Below are positions 54,784-63,895 of a DNA stretch of 64,000 nt, piece by piece. A program made the translations under genes and the position numbers. The first letter of the stretch is position 1; every line of letters begins with the position of its first letter. The stretch lies in NCBI GenBank assembly GCA_014075215.1, contig CP046177.1, forward strand, positions 1,374,501-1,438,500. The letters run 5' to 3'. The notes beneath the pieces are model-generated. The model made no database searches. It had not been told where the DNA came from and worked only from the letters and a program-made list of their open reading frames with translations. The DNA comes from Flavobacteriaceae bacterium. GTDB taxonomy: Bacteria > Bacteroidota > Bacteroidia > Flavobacteriales > Flavobacteriaceae.

Positions 54784-55924
54784 TGAGTAGAAGAAGATTC
54801 ACATCAGAGTTTAAATTCAAGGTGTTTTTAGAATCCTTGAGCGAGCGTTATACGATTCAAGAGTTGGGTTCGTAAATATGATATCCATCCAACCCAAATT
54901 ACCAATTGGAAGGCTCAATTTTTAAAGAATGGTCAAGCTGTATTTGATGATCGTCCGGTAAAGGATTCAAAAACAGAGTCATAAGAGAAAGAAGATCGTT
55001 ATTTAAAGAAGATCGGTCAGCAAAAGATGGAGATTGATTTTTTAAAGAAAGCCTTGTCATGAATAAGAGTTCAAAACAGCGTAAAGAACAGGTTGACAAG
55101 GCAAGTAAGCTGTCTATTGTAAAGCAATGTGATTTATTACAAATTCATCGTAGTAGTGTGTATTACATTCCAAAGGGAGAGAGTTCATTGAATCTGGAGA
55201 TCATGAGATTGATAGATGAGGAGCATCTGCTTCACCCATGGCTTGGAGTTCCTCGTATAACTACTTGGCTCAATATGGATAAGGGTTATAAGATCAACAA
55301 AAAGCGCATAGAACGCCTTTACAGACTCATGGGGTTGTCTGCCGTTGGCCCCAATCCTAATACTTCCAAAAGAGGTAAAGGGCTTTGCATAGAATCTATA
55401 AGTACCTGTTGAGTAAGTTAAAGATTAGACATTCCAATCAAGTGTGGGCAATGGATATTACCTACATTCCAGTTCAGGGAGGGTATTTGTATTTATGTGC
55501 TATTATAGACCTTTACAGTCGTTATGTAGTGGGTTGGTCATTATCCAACACGATGACAAGTAACCGGTGCAGAGAAACCTTACAAGAGGCTATTGAAAAA
55601 CATGGAAAACCAGAGATTCTCAATACAGATAAGGGGAGTCAGTTTACTGCCTATGAGTTCTGCGATTGGGTAACTCATCCTGATAGAGCCATCAAGCTCA
55701 GTATGGATGGTAAAGGAAGAGCTATTGATAATATTTTCATTGAACGATTATGGCGTAGTGTCAAATACGAACATGTATATTTGTTTCCAGCTAGTGACGG
55801 TAGAGAATGTTATAGAGGTTTAAAGGAGTATTTCGAGTATTACAATACACAAAGAAGGCATCAAAGTATCGGTAATCAACATCCTCAAACCATTTATCAA
55901 CAAACCCTAAAAATAGCAGCATGA
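54784..55924 (+). pseudogene. IS3-family transposase OrfA/OrfB, frameshifted
   Basis: OrfA (MSRRRFTSEFKFKVFLESL) is broken near 54870 and continues VRKYDIHPTQITNWKAQFLK, with a further stop at 54982. OrfB (from 55059, MNKSSKQRKEQVDKASKLSI) keeps the helix-turn-helix and HPWLGVPRITTWLNM, but breaks near 55385. Its catalytic core follows in another frame: QVWAMDITYIPVQGGYLYLC (Asp), LNTDKGSQFTAYEF (Asp) and DNIFIERLWRSVKYEHVYL (Glu). All DDE residues remain, but the frames are broken, so no active enzyme is expected. Confidence 0.85.
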
Positions 55925-56051
55925 GATATGATGATACTTTGGGGAGTTATTCACAAAAAATGAGAGTTATCAGCCTCCACCCGGACCCCCTCTTTCAAGG
56001 GTCAACGACAATTTATGGGGATTGATTATTTTAGATGCATAAAAAAAGACG

Positions 56052-56438
56052 ATGCATTTAGAATTATTAGCATCTATCCTCCCTCAAGATTTATTACTTC
56101 ATTTTGATATTGTATTTTTTGAAGAATTAGGAGATATTTCAGTTAAAAAGGATGCTTTTCACATTTATTTAGAAGAGAAGAATATTCTACCAGAGGGTTA
56201 CTCAAAGGGTAATTATGAGTCCAAAGGTTTTATTAGCAGTAAACAGATTCAAGATTTTCCCATACGCGGTAAAGCAGTTTATCTACATATAAAAACAAGA
56301 CGATGGCGAGATAAGAAGACTAAAAAGGGAGCGATTAAAAATGATTATTCATTCATTGCAGAAGGTTCTAAATTAACGTCAGAACTTTCTGATTTTTTAA
56401 AAGCTACAGGTAGAGGCCCGAGAAGATACGATCAGTAA
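56052..56438 (+). CDS. ISAon1-type transposase N-terminal region protein
   Basis: 128 residues: MHLELLASILPQDLLLHFDI, IYLEEKNILPEGY, IQDFPIRGKAVYLHIKTRRW, then SKLTSELSDFLKATGR. It resembles the separately encoded N-terminal region of ISAon1 transposases in Bacteroidota. The following catalytic frame is in +1 relative to it, with overlap near 56415. Expression as one protein would need frameshifting; alternatively a base has been lost. Confidence 0.7.
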   Translation: MHLELLASILPQDLLLHFDIVFFEELGDISVKKDAFHIYLEEKNILPEGYSKGNYESKGFISSKQIQDFPIRGKAVYLHIKTRRWRDKKTKKGAIKNDYSFIAEGSKLTSELSDFLKATGRGPRRYDQ

Positions 56439-57354
56439 TATAGCGAGTTATTACGGTATTTACCCACGAACTTTACAACGCCATTATAAGAAACAGATAA
56501 GTGGGTTTGATAGTTGGAATCAAAAGCCCCATTGTGAAGATTATCTTATTTATCCGAAGAATATAGGAGAGTATTTAAGTCTTGATGAAGTAAGTCTATC
56601 TAAAGGTGAACTTTATACCTATTTGACCAACAAGAACGGACGAAGTAAACAAGGAACTTTAGTGGCTTGTGTAAAAGGAATTAAAAGTGATGATATTATT
56701 ACTGCTATTGAAAGAATACCCTTAGAACAACGCAAACAAGTCAAAGAAGTAACTTTAGATATGGCAAATAATATGAATTTAACAGCTAAGATTTGTTTTC
56801 CAAATGCTAAAATTGTTACCGATAGATTTCATGTGGTAAAACTGGTAACAGAAGCTTTACAGCATGTTAGAGTACAGCATCGGTGGAAAGCAATAGAAGA
56901 TGAAAACAAAGCGATTGAAGCTGCTAAAAAAGCAAGGAAGAAACACAAACCCATAGTGCTATCTAATGGTGATACAAAAAAGCAACTTTTGGCTAGAAGT
57001 AGATATATTTTAGCTAAAAAGACAAACGATTGGACACCTAATCAAAAACAAAGAGCAGAATTATTATGTAATCTTTATCCAAACATCCAACAAGCCTATA
57101 AACACACTTTAGAATTTAGAAGCATTTATCAAGAAAAATGTAAAGTAAAAGCCAAACAACGATTTGAACATTGGTTTGAGGATACAGAAAAATTGGAATT
57201 TAAAAATTTCAATACAGCAATGAACAGTATTAAACATCATTTTAATACCATCTTAAACTTTTTTGACAATAGGAATACAAATGCAAATGCAGAGTCTTTT
57301 AATTCAAAAATAAAACTCTTTAGAGCCAATCTGGACTTGCTACATTTAGAGTGA
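56422..57354 (+). pseudogene. ISAon1-type (DDE) transposase, C-terminus lost
   Basis: Open from about 56422: AREDTISNIASYYGIYPRTL, then GEYLSLDEVSLSKGELYTYL (first Asp), VKEVTLDMANNMNLTAKICF (second Asp), KIVTDRFHVVKLVTEALQHV and TNANAESFNSKIKLFRANL (Glu). It stops at 57354, where the IS3 element has replaced the normal FRGV...FRL ending. No good start codon precedes the first block, so it depended on the upstream frame. Inactive through C-terminal truncation. Confidence 0.75.
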
Positions 57355-57394
57355 CAAAGAGTTAAGCTAATTTTATCTAAAATAACTTAACCAT

Positions 57395-57694
57395 ATGAAA
57401 CGAAGAAAATACAGTAAAGAGTTTAAAATTAAAGCAGTAGAATTAAGCAATGTACGAGGTAACACAAAGCAGATTGCCATGGAATTGGGAATCAGTGCAG
57501 ATCTTATTTACAGATGGCGTAGAGAATTAGAACAGCGTCCTGATTTAGCTTTTAGCGGTAATGGCGTCAAACAACTCACAGAAGATCAGAAAGAGTTAGA
57601 GCGATTACGTAAACAGCTCAAGGATGTTACCATGGAGCGGGATATCTTAAAAAAGGCCGTGAGCATCTTCTCCAAGAGCGATCGGAAGTATTGA
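57395..57694 (+). CDS. IS3-family transposase OrfA
   Basis: 99 residues: helix-turn-helix RRKYSKEFKIKAVELSNVRG and IAMELGISADLIYRWRRELE, then a leucine-zipper segment ELERLRKQLKDVTMERDILK. A slippery A-AAA-AAG run lies near its end (~57647-57653), the usual site of -1 frameshifting to give the OrfAB fusion. Its stop overlaps the OrfB start. Confidence 0.93.
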   Translation: MKRRKYSKEFKIKAVELSNVRGNTKQIAMELGISADLIYRWRRELEQRPDLAFSGNGVKQLTEDQKELERLRKQLKDVTMERDILKKAVSIFSKSDRKY

Positions 57695-58560
57695 AATTTA
57701 TCAAAGATTACAGTAGAGAATATCCGGTTGGGAAGATGTGTAAAATTTTTAAAATTAGTAGAAACAGTTATTACAGGAGTAAGAATTATGTTCCATCAGA
57801 TAGAGATGGAAAAAATCGTATGCTACTCTCTGAGATTCACCGTATCTGTGAGCGAAGTAAATCTACTTATGGAAGTCCTAGAATTACAGAGGAACTCAAA
57901 GCTAAAGGGTTTAAAGTATCTAGGTCTAGGGTAGCACGATTGATGAAAAAACACGGGATTAAAGCAGTTCGTAAAAAGAAATTTGTTGTCACGACAGATT
58001 CTAAGCATCAATATCCGGTAGCTGATAATGTATTGGATAGAGATTTTAGAGCTACCGCTGCTGCACAGAAATGGGTTTCTGATATTACCTATTTAAAGAC
58101 TGCACAAGGATGGCTGTACTTAACGGTAATTATTGACCTGTTTGATCGTAAAGTCATTGGTTGGTCTTTGAGCAATGGACTCAAAGCAAGACAAACTATC
58201 ATTGCTGCATGGAGAATGGCTGTAAACAACAGAATGCCTTGTGAAGGTATGATTTTTCATTCTGATCGAGGTGTACAATACGCATCTCATGCGTTTGTTA
58301 ATATCCTTAAAAGTTATCATGTAACACCCAGTATGAGTAGAAAAGGAAACTGTTGGGATAATGCAGTAGCTGAATCTTTTTTTAAAACAATCAAAACAGA
58401 ACTAATGATAGACAATAAGTTTATATCCAACAAAAGTCTTCAAATTAAAGTCTTTGAATACATAGAAACTTGGTACAACAGATACAGAAGACATTCTGCT
58501 CTTGGTTACAAAAATATCATCGAATTTGAAAAATTATATCAAATCAAAAATGTAGCTTAA
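57691..58560 (+). CDS. IS3-family transposase OrfB (rve DDE domain)
   Basis: 289 residues. N-terminal HTH_21 region (SKSTYGSPRITEELKAKGFK), then the integrase core: QKWVSDITYLKTAQGWLYLT (Asp), GMIFHSDRGVQYASHAF (Asp), and NCWDNAVAESFFKTIKTEL (Glu). The C-terminus YIETWYNRYRRHSALGY is typical. Start is TTG 57691, overlapping the OrfA stop by 4 nt; in vivo it is made mainly as the frameshift fusion. Intact. Confidence 0.94.
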   Translation: MKFIKDYSREYPVGKMCKIFKISRNSYYRSKNYVPSDRDGKNRMLLSEIHRICERSKSTYGSPRITEELKAKGFKVSRSRVARLMKKHGIKAVRKKKFVVTTDSKHQYPVADNVLDRDFRATAAAQKWVSDITYLKTAQGWLYLTVIIDLFDRKVIGWSLSNGLKARQTIIAAWRMAVNNRMPCEGMIFHSDRGVQYASHAFVNILKSYHVTPSMSRKGNCWDNAVAESFFKTIKTELMIDNKFISNKSLQIKVFEYIETWYNRYRRHSALGYKNIIEFEKLYQIKNVA

Positions 58561-58722
58561 CTTTTTGTACCATTTTTTGTTGCATATCCAATCAAAGAGG
58601 CGTAAGAGATACACAATTTTTCCTCTTTAGGCTTGAAAAATTATTCGCTTAATCCCCATAAAATTTACTTGAGCCTCTTTCAACATCATTATCTCATTTA
58701 AGTTTTAATAAAATCTGTCCTA

Positions 58723-59220
58723 TCAATGGGGGGAATTATAGTTTTTCCAAACCAACCAACCATTATTACTGCTTCCTATGCAAAAATCGGCAGCAGTACT
58801 GGGACTTTTAAACGTATAGTCTGTTTTGAGGGTAATACTACCTTGTACGGTTTCTGTATATTCTTCAATGAAGTGATTGCGTTTATCTTCCCAACCAAAA
58901 GATTGGACAACAGTAGCGGCAATTATACTTCCTTTTAAGACTGTAAACCCATTTTCATTATAAAAGCCTTGTGCATCTGATTTTCGCCCCTTTGTGTAGA
59001 ATATTTCGTAAGCATTGTTGGTATTACTATTGGATTTAAAAATGGTAAAACCTGTAAATTCTGTAATAAACTTAATATCATTAAAGAAATCATGTAAGGT
59101 ATCTATTGAGTGGCGTTGTAGTTTAAGTTGTTTAGGGTTTTGTTCATTTTCTTCCGTATTGTAATTGTTTATTTCTCTTGCGTGATGAAAGATTTCATTG
59201 TGTGATTTAGAAAGCTGGTT
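58723..59220 (-). pseudogene. DUF4357-domain protein, C-terminal fragment
   Basis: An open minus-strand frame of 165 codons with no start codon, preceded by a stop. It reads HDFFNDIKFITEFTGFTIFK, YEIFYTKGRKSDAQGFYNEN, GFTVLKGSIIAATVVQSFGW, and near the end YTFKSPSTAADFCIGSSNNG with WLVWKN. The pattern 'A.G.y...GF.VLKGS' and 'SPS.AA....G...NGW..WK' marks DUF4357, a domain found at the C-terminus of GIY-YIG nuclease and restriction-linked proteins. The last residues (YNSPH) come from the IS end. Both ends of the gene are lost. Confidence 0.72.
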
Positions 59221-59262
59221 TTATGTTAATTATGGGATAATTTTTTTTTTTAAGAAAGCTAA

Positions 59263-59432
59263 TTATTTCTGCTTAAGCTGATTTTTTGAAACATCAGAAA
59301 ACCCTTTTTCTAGTTGTCCAACGTTAGTTGAATTATTAATTTTAAGAACTTGCTTTTTAATATTTTTTTGAATTATTGATTCTAACTGTTTGTTGTTATT
59401 AACTTTGGTAGCCAGATAGATGTATAATTTTA
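59263..59432 (-). other. coding-like continuation of the metallophosphoesterase-STAND gene in another frame
   Basis: Directly past the stop at 59433 a different minus-strand frame is open and protein-like: NILNNLIKLYIYLATKVNNN, KQLESIIQKNIKKQVLKINN, STNVGQLEKGFSDVSKNQLK, ending QK at TAA 59263-59265. A single-base change near 59450-59470 would join it to the main frame and add about 52 residues. Confidence 0.55.
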
Positions 59433-62375
59433 TTAAGTTATTAAGGATGTTTGTTTTAGAACTCCTATTTTCAGTAATTCAATTATTTCTGCTATGTACT
59501 TATGATTATTTTTTAGATTTAAATCAATAAGCGAAAAATACAAGATTAATAGTTTGAGTTCGTTTTCCTTAGGTTTTTGTTTAAGTGTGTTAATTTTCTC
59601 AATCAGAATACTTTCAAGATTATTTTGGACAACAGCGTCATAAAAAAATGTCTGAATAACGATAGGAACGAACTGTATCAATAATTTCATCAATTCATCT
59701 TCACTTGTTTTTTCAGGAATTAGCTCTAGGTTATCATCTTCTATCTCTTCAATAATTTCAAAACCAAGTACACAGGTATAATTTAAAATAAGCTCAAATA
59801 TTTCATCCTCTAAGTTTTGATCTTTAAATTTTGAATTTCTGAAAACACGAGCTATTATTAACAATGACTTTTCTAGATTTTCAGGAGTAGGCTCGATTTT
59901 TTTGTAATACTTTTTTGGATTTACTTCAGATAACTTACGATTATCACCAGATATTTCTTCGAAAATAATATCTTGTTCCTCAATTGGAATAGGTTTGACA
60001 GTATCTTTAAGTGCTTTTGGAAGACCCAAGTCAACACTTAACTTATTTTGTATTTGATACTTTAAAAGTGAATCTAGTTGAGTAAAATTGTATTTTGAGG
60101 CTACCTGATCGAAAATCTCTATAGTTTTTTGAAGAATCTTTTTCACATAGGCAACATCTCTACTATTGAAGCCTGCACATATCTCAAATTCGTTAGCAAA
60201 CGATAAGTAGAAGTGACCGTCATCAATGACCTTATTTCTGAAATCTTGATTATCTTTCATGTAATAAGCCAGAAAGTACTCAAATACTCCATTTAATCTA
60301 AAGGTATAGGAATCCATATAGACTTTTTTCAAGAGCCCTAAATCAATAATCAAATCCGTAACTTTACTGACTTCAATCACAAATTTTCTATTTGAATTCT
60401 TGTAATTATCAGTAAAGTTGATAAGTTCAACGTGAGACAATACGTAGTTTTCTTCACTCTTCTTAGAAATCAAAAAATAAGCTAACTCTCCAATATAGGT
60501 TTTAAAATCTTCATAATCGATCTTGTAGATAGATTCTTTGGAAATAAATCGATCTCTACCCAACAAATTATCAATATATAATTCAATCAATTGGAAATTA
60601 CTTCTAAAGTTGGCATCTGAGTTCTTTTCAAATATCCAGATGAACAGAGATACCGTCCAATAATTGGAAGGAATATTAAGTTGATTAAATACCTTATGAA
60701 TCTTTTCCAACAAAACCTCTCTTTTTGAATCACTCAGATTAGGCCACTTTTTAGTCAGGATTCTTATTTCTGTTCTACCGATTTCCCAAATAAACCGATT
60801 TGACAACTCTTGATTGTTAATATACTGATTTGAGAAGTTGTTCAGCAATGTCTCCTCGGCCACCGCTATTATTGACGAATTAGGGTTGTTGGATAAGTAT
60901 TCATTGACGGGATTAAGAATAAAAATCTCATTATCATCAAAATTATCCAAGAGTATTTTCACATGATAACTCTGAGAAAGATTTGCAGAATTGTTCTTAT
61001 TCAGCGCATAAAAACTACTTATATTCTTCAGAATATCTATTGATTTTGAAAGCTTTATATACTCTTTACAATCTATGTAGAGAGGTAAGATTTTAGTAAT
61101 ACTAAAATTGTTAAGTGCATTGAGTAAAATTTTATATAGGATTGCTGTTTTTCCACTTTTATCTTTTCCGAACAATATTTCATTTTCTGTCGATAACAAC
61201 AAATCATTTAACGAGAAGCTTTTTGCCCTAGTTTTTGTGTCATCAAATGTTTTTGGTTTATCCTTGATGATTGGGGTGGTAAAGAGTTGTATAAAGTCTT
61301 CTCCTTCTTTTAACTCATTGTTTGATAAAAACAGTTCATTTGCTTTTATTAACTCTTCGTTAAACCTTTTCCTTATATTTTCCCTAAACTTGTTCTCCTT
61401 TATTTTGGTCTCGCTAATTGGAATATGAGATATTTTTGGATCACCTTTGTAAAAAGTATTTTCATCAGATTGATAAATTCTATTACTTGTTATCACTTGA
61501 TAAGTTTCCAAATCTATTTCAATAATTGAGTACCCAATCTTTGAAACTTCATCTAAAGAGAGAGTGGCACTCGAAGAACAATGATACATCCCTATTTCTG
61601 GAACCATGTAAATGGTATCTCTATTTTTGTGAGTATGACCAGAAAACATTGCATGATAATCTTTGAAAACAATATCTTCTATTAGTATCGAATTCCAATA
61701 TTTAAGGTCGGATAGTGGGTGATGCATCAAAAAAATATTAAAAGAACTTCTTAGCTTAATTTTTTCGAAGGCTTCTTTTAATAAATGTGTTGGATACAGT
61801 AAATTTCCTGAATCTTTTTCTGAATTGAAAGAACGCCATGCAGAGTTAATTGTTGTAATTGAGATTTTAACACCTCCTTTTTCTCTGTTATGTATCGAAT
61901 ATAAGTTTTCAATTAAATCTCCTTTTTCTTCTTTATGACTTGAGTAAAACTCATCTCGAAAAGTATGATAATTGTTGAAGTTTTTAAGGCTAGCCTTAAA
62001 AGACTTGCCATCTTGTTTGACAATATAGTTGTCCAAATCTTTATTGGTGGTTAATGAGTCAATTGATTTGGCAATTTCCTCCAGTTCCTGACCTCTGTTT
62101 ACATCATGGTTTCCCTCACAAATAATGACATTATTCATAGGGATATTTAATACATGGGCAATACGTTTTAACAAAACTTCACTAGCTTTATGAAAATGAT
62201 CTAAGTTATTACCATCGTTAACTAGATCTCCTGTGAAAAAAATAAAGTCAATCTTAGATTCTTGATCCTTTAAAGAATGAGATAATGCGTCCAAAAGTCT
62301 ATTTTGATTAGGGATAGACATTTTATCTTCTTTATAATGAAAATCTGTAAGATGAAGTATTTTTAATTTTGTCAT
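59433..62375 (-). CDS. metallophosphoesterase-STAND NTPase fusion, candidate antiphage protein
   Basis: 980 residues from ATG 62375. N-terminal calcineurin-type phosphoesterase (~1-300) with complete motifs: ILHLTDFHYKED (~6), FFTGDLVNDGNN (~47), VIICEGNHDVNRG (~84), NIFLMHHPLSDL (~212) and AMFSGHTHKNRD (~242). A linker follows, then a STAND/NACHT-like NTPase: Walker A EILFGKDKSGKTAILYKI (~400) and Walker B VKILLDNFDDNEIF (~475). Next come a winged-helix-like part (NYWTVSLFIWIFEKNSDANF, QLIELYIDNLLGRDRF) and a long helical C-terminus, probably the sensor. Proteins with a nuclease or hydrolase, a STAND ATPase and a helical repeat sensor are known antiphage systems (Avs, bacterial NACHT). The phosphoesterase would be the effector. 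The gene may carry a C-terminal frameshift. Confidence 0.85.
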   Translation of the reverse strand: MTKLKILHLTDFHYKEDKMSIPNQNRLLDALSHSLKDQESKIDFIFFTGDLVNDGNNLDHFHKASEVLLKRIAHVLNIPMNNVIICEGNHDVNRGQELEEIAKSIDSLTTNKDLDNYIVKQDGKSFKASLKNFNNYHTFRDEFYSSHKEEKGDLIENLYSIHNREKGGVKISITTINSAWRSFNSEKDSGNLLYPTHLLKEAFEKIKLRSSFNIFLMHHPLSDLKYWNSILIEDIVFKDYHAMFSGHTHKNRDTIYMVPEIGMYHCSSSATLSLDEVSKIGYSIIEIDLETYQVITSNRIYQSDENTFYKGDPKISHIPISETKIKENKFRENIRKRFNEELIKANELFLSNNELKEGEDFIQLFTTPIIKDKPKTFDDTKTRAKSFSLNDLLLSTENEILFGKDKSGKTAILYKILLNALNNFSITKILPLYIDCKEYIKLSKSIDILKNISSFYALNKNNSANLSQSYHVKILLDNFDDNEIFILNPVNEYLSNNPNSSIIAVAEETLLNNFSNQYINNQELSNRFIWEIGRTEIRILTKKWPNLSDSKREVLLEKIHKVFNQLNIPSNYWTVSLFIWIFEKNSDANFRSNFQLIELYIDNLLGRDRFISKESIYKIDYEDFKTYIGELAYFLISKKSEENYVLSHVELINFTDNYKNSNRKFVIEVSKVTDLIIDLGLLKKVYMDSYTFRLNGVFEYFLAYYMKDNQDFRNKVIDDGHFYLSFANEFEICAGFNSRDVAYVKKILQKTIEIFDQVASKYNFTQLDSLLKYQIQNKLSVDLGLPKALKDTVKPIPIEEQDIIFEEISGDNRKLSEVNPKKYYKKIEPTPENLEKSLLIIARVFRNSKFKDQNLEDEIFELILNYTCVLGFEIIEEIEDDNLELIPEKTSEDELMKLLIQFVPIVIQTFFYDAVVQNNLESILIEKINTLKQKPKENELKLLILYFSLIDLNLKNNHKYIAEIIELLKIGVLKQTSLIT

Positions 62376-62452
62376 TTGTGTTTATTTATTTCTCTGCTTA
62401 GAGGATTCTCAAAAAATCACATGAAAAGGTTTGAAAATTTAATGACAAATAT

Positions 62453-63547
62453 CTAAGTACATGACAAAAATTTAGTCAAGTTCATATTGTTTTGATTTAC
62501 AGGGTTTAATAGCACAGAAGCGATATAATCTAATCCATATTTGAATATGCTTTTAGCCATTCTTCCATGCTTTTTTATTTTGATAGGCTTAATCTGATGT
62601 AAATATATACCAACTTTGTAACACCATACGAAAGCCATCATTACAAACAGTACTAATTTTTCAATACGCTTAATATCTTGCAGGTGTGTGTTTTCAATAT
62701 CAAAGCCACTGGCTTTCATTGCTTTAAAACACATCTCTATCTGCCATCGTTCTTTGTATTGTTCAAAGGCCTTATCAGGAGCGTTGAACGATACAATGAT
62801 TAAGAAATCAGGCTTTCCATTTTTTGGGTACAACTTGCATCCGGAAAGGAAACAAAGCTGACCATTAACACGTACAATTTTAGGATAATACACAAACTCA
62901 TTGATCTTATGTGGATTAAACAAGTGAAATACTTTGATGGTTTTGTTCTTATCAGGAAGCTCTACCTTAAAGTTGTTTCGAATGCGGATATAATATTTGA
63001 TTCCATTTGTATTCAAGAAATCCAACCAATGATTACCTACAAACTCTCTATCGGCTACAATGGATTTAATAACATCTTTGCCAAAAAGTCTTATGAAACG
63101 ATTCACAAGATCAATACGCTCCTGACTGTTAGAGTTCCCTGGCTTATCTAACATAGTAAATAACAATGGGAAGGCAACACCTTTATAGACAACTCCCAAC
63201 TTAAAAATGTTGATGTTGGTCTGACCAAACTTCCAATTGGTCCTATCAATACTCAAGATCAATCCCTCTTGCTTAGGAAGGAGACTAAATATAAGACGAG
63301 CGATCAAATCTCCATCCAACGAATAATCAGCAATAAATCTTTGAATACGTCTGAGTGATGACTTCGAATCTACTGAGGTCTCAAAAGCGTTGGCTACCTT
63401 TTCAAAGGTAACTGTCTGTACCTTACAGAGGGCGATAATGAAATGTGATATGAGTTTGATTCTTGCCAAATTGATCTTACCTTGGAAATGAGAACTTAAA
63501 ACTGAATTTAATTCACTACTTTTAGTGGAAGCATTGGTTTTTTTCAT
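62453..63547 (-). CDS. IS4-family-type DDE transposase
   Basis: 364 residues. Catalytic features: GLILSIDRTNWKFGQTNINI (first Asp), SIVADREFVGNHWLDFLNTN (second Asp), and AFEQYKERWQIEMCFKAMKA (YREK-like region with the Glu). The C-terminal block DIENTHLQDIKRIEKLVLFV is typical of IS4-type enzymes. The N-terminal DNA-binding half begins SELNSVLSSHFQGKINLARI. The stop codon lies at the very end of the element. The frame is intact. Confidence 0.92.
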   Translation of the reverse strand: MKKTNASTKSSELNSVLSSHFQGKINLARIKLISHFIIALCKVQTVTFEKVANAFETSVDSKSSLRRIQRFIADYSLDGDLIARLIFSLLPKQEGLILSIDRTNWKFGQTNINIFKLGVVYKGVAFPLLFTMLDKPGNSNSQERIDLVNRFIRLFGKDVIKSIVADREFVGNHWLDFLNTNGIKYYIRIRNNFKVELPDKNKTIKVFHLFNPHKINEFVYYPKIVRVNGQLCFLSGCKLYPKNGKPDFLIIVSFNAPDKAFEQYKERWQIEMCFKAMKASGFDIENTHLQDIKRIEKLVLFVMMAFVWCYKVGIYLHQIKPIKIKKHGRMAKSIFKYGLDYIASVLLNPVNQNNMNLTKFLSCT

Positions 63548-63663
63548 TAGAAAAATGAGTGATGTTATTCTTCTAATATACTGAAAATCAATGCTTTATT
63601 TTAATTATTTAACATTTAATTTACTGATAATCAATTAATTATATTTTTTGTCATGTACTAAAG
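62453..63663 (-). mobile_element. IS4-family-type insertion sequence
   Basis: Ends CTAAGTACATGACAAAAA and its inverse TTTTTTGTCATGTACTAAAG pair with few mismatches. An 8-9 bp direct repeat (G)ACAAATAT flanks it (62444-62452 and 63663-63671). About 1211 bp with one transposase frame. It lies 77 bp upstream of the metallophosphoesterase-STAND start and probably splits that gene's promoter region from older upstream DNA. Confidence 0.82.
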
Positions 63664-63895
63664 ACAAATATAATATTATTGATATTTACAGAGCTCAATA
63701 AATAGCAGTTTCACAAATGAAAGGCACCTTATGACTTATTCAGCATAATAAAACTTTAAAATTCAAAAGCCTTTCAAAAATTAATTCAAATTTGAATTTT
63801 TGTTTTTGATTATTTGAATGATTTATACAATTCCCAAGTCATTTTAAGGGTCAATACTTATTGATATTAGAGGATAAAAAACATAGAATTTTTTC
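63664..63895. other. AT-rich spacer, nothing recognised
   Basis: DNA right of the IS4 target duplication, very AT-rich with no open frame of note. It may be the original upstream region of the metallophosphoesterase-STAND gene. Confidence 0.3.

Larger units (their letters stand above)
57352..58572 (+). mobile_element. IS3-family (IS150-like) insertion sequence
   Basis: 1221 bp. Left end TGACAAAGAGTTAAGCTA and right end TAGCTTAACTTTTTGTACCA are inverted with few mismatches and show the TG...CA termini of the IS3 family. No target duplication could be resolved. It is inserted in the ISAon1-type transposase gene. Both reading frames are intact, making it the youngest part of the nest. Confidence 0.85.
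55999..58673 (+). mobile_element. ISAon1-type (ISL3-related) insertion sequence interrupted by an IS3 element
   Basis: A 10-bp direct repeat CCTCTTTCAA lies at 55989-55998 and 58674-58683. Ends are inverted over GGTCAACGACAATTTATGGG against CTCAAGTAAATTTTATGGGG. After subtracting the inserted IS3 (1221 bp), the element is about 1.45 kb. Confidence 0.7.
54719..58739 (+). mobile_element. nested insertion-sequence complex
   Basis: The outer ends are inverted: ATAATTTCCCCCAAAAATCG with GGACAG (left), against CCCCCATTGATAGGACAG as the inverse of the right end. They probably belong to the IS3-type element at 54784. Inside it lies an ISAon1-type element (55999-58673), itself interrupted by a second IS3 element (57352-58572). 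The complex replaces the 3' end of a DUF4357 gene and the 5' end of a fic gene, implying an IS-linked deletion. Confidence 0.7.

Noticed and set aside
59241..59252. Run of T as a terminator
   Set aside because: No stem precedes it on either strand.
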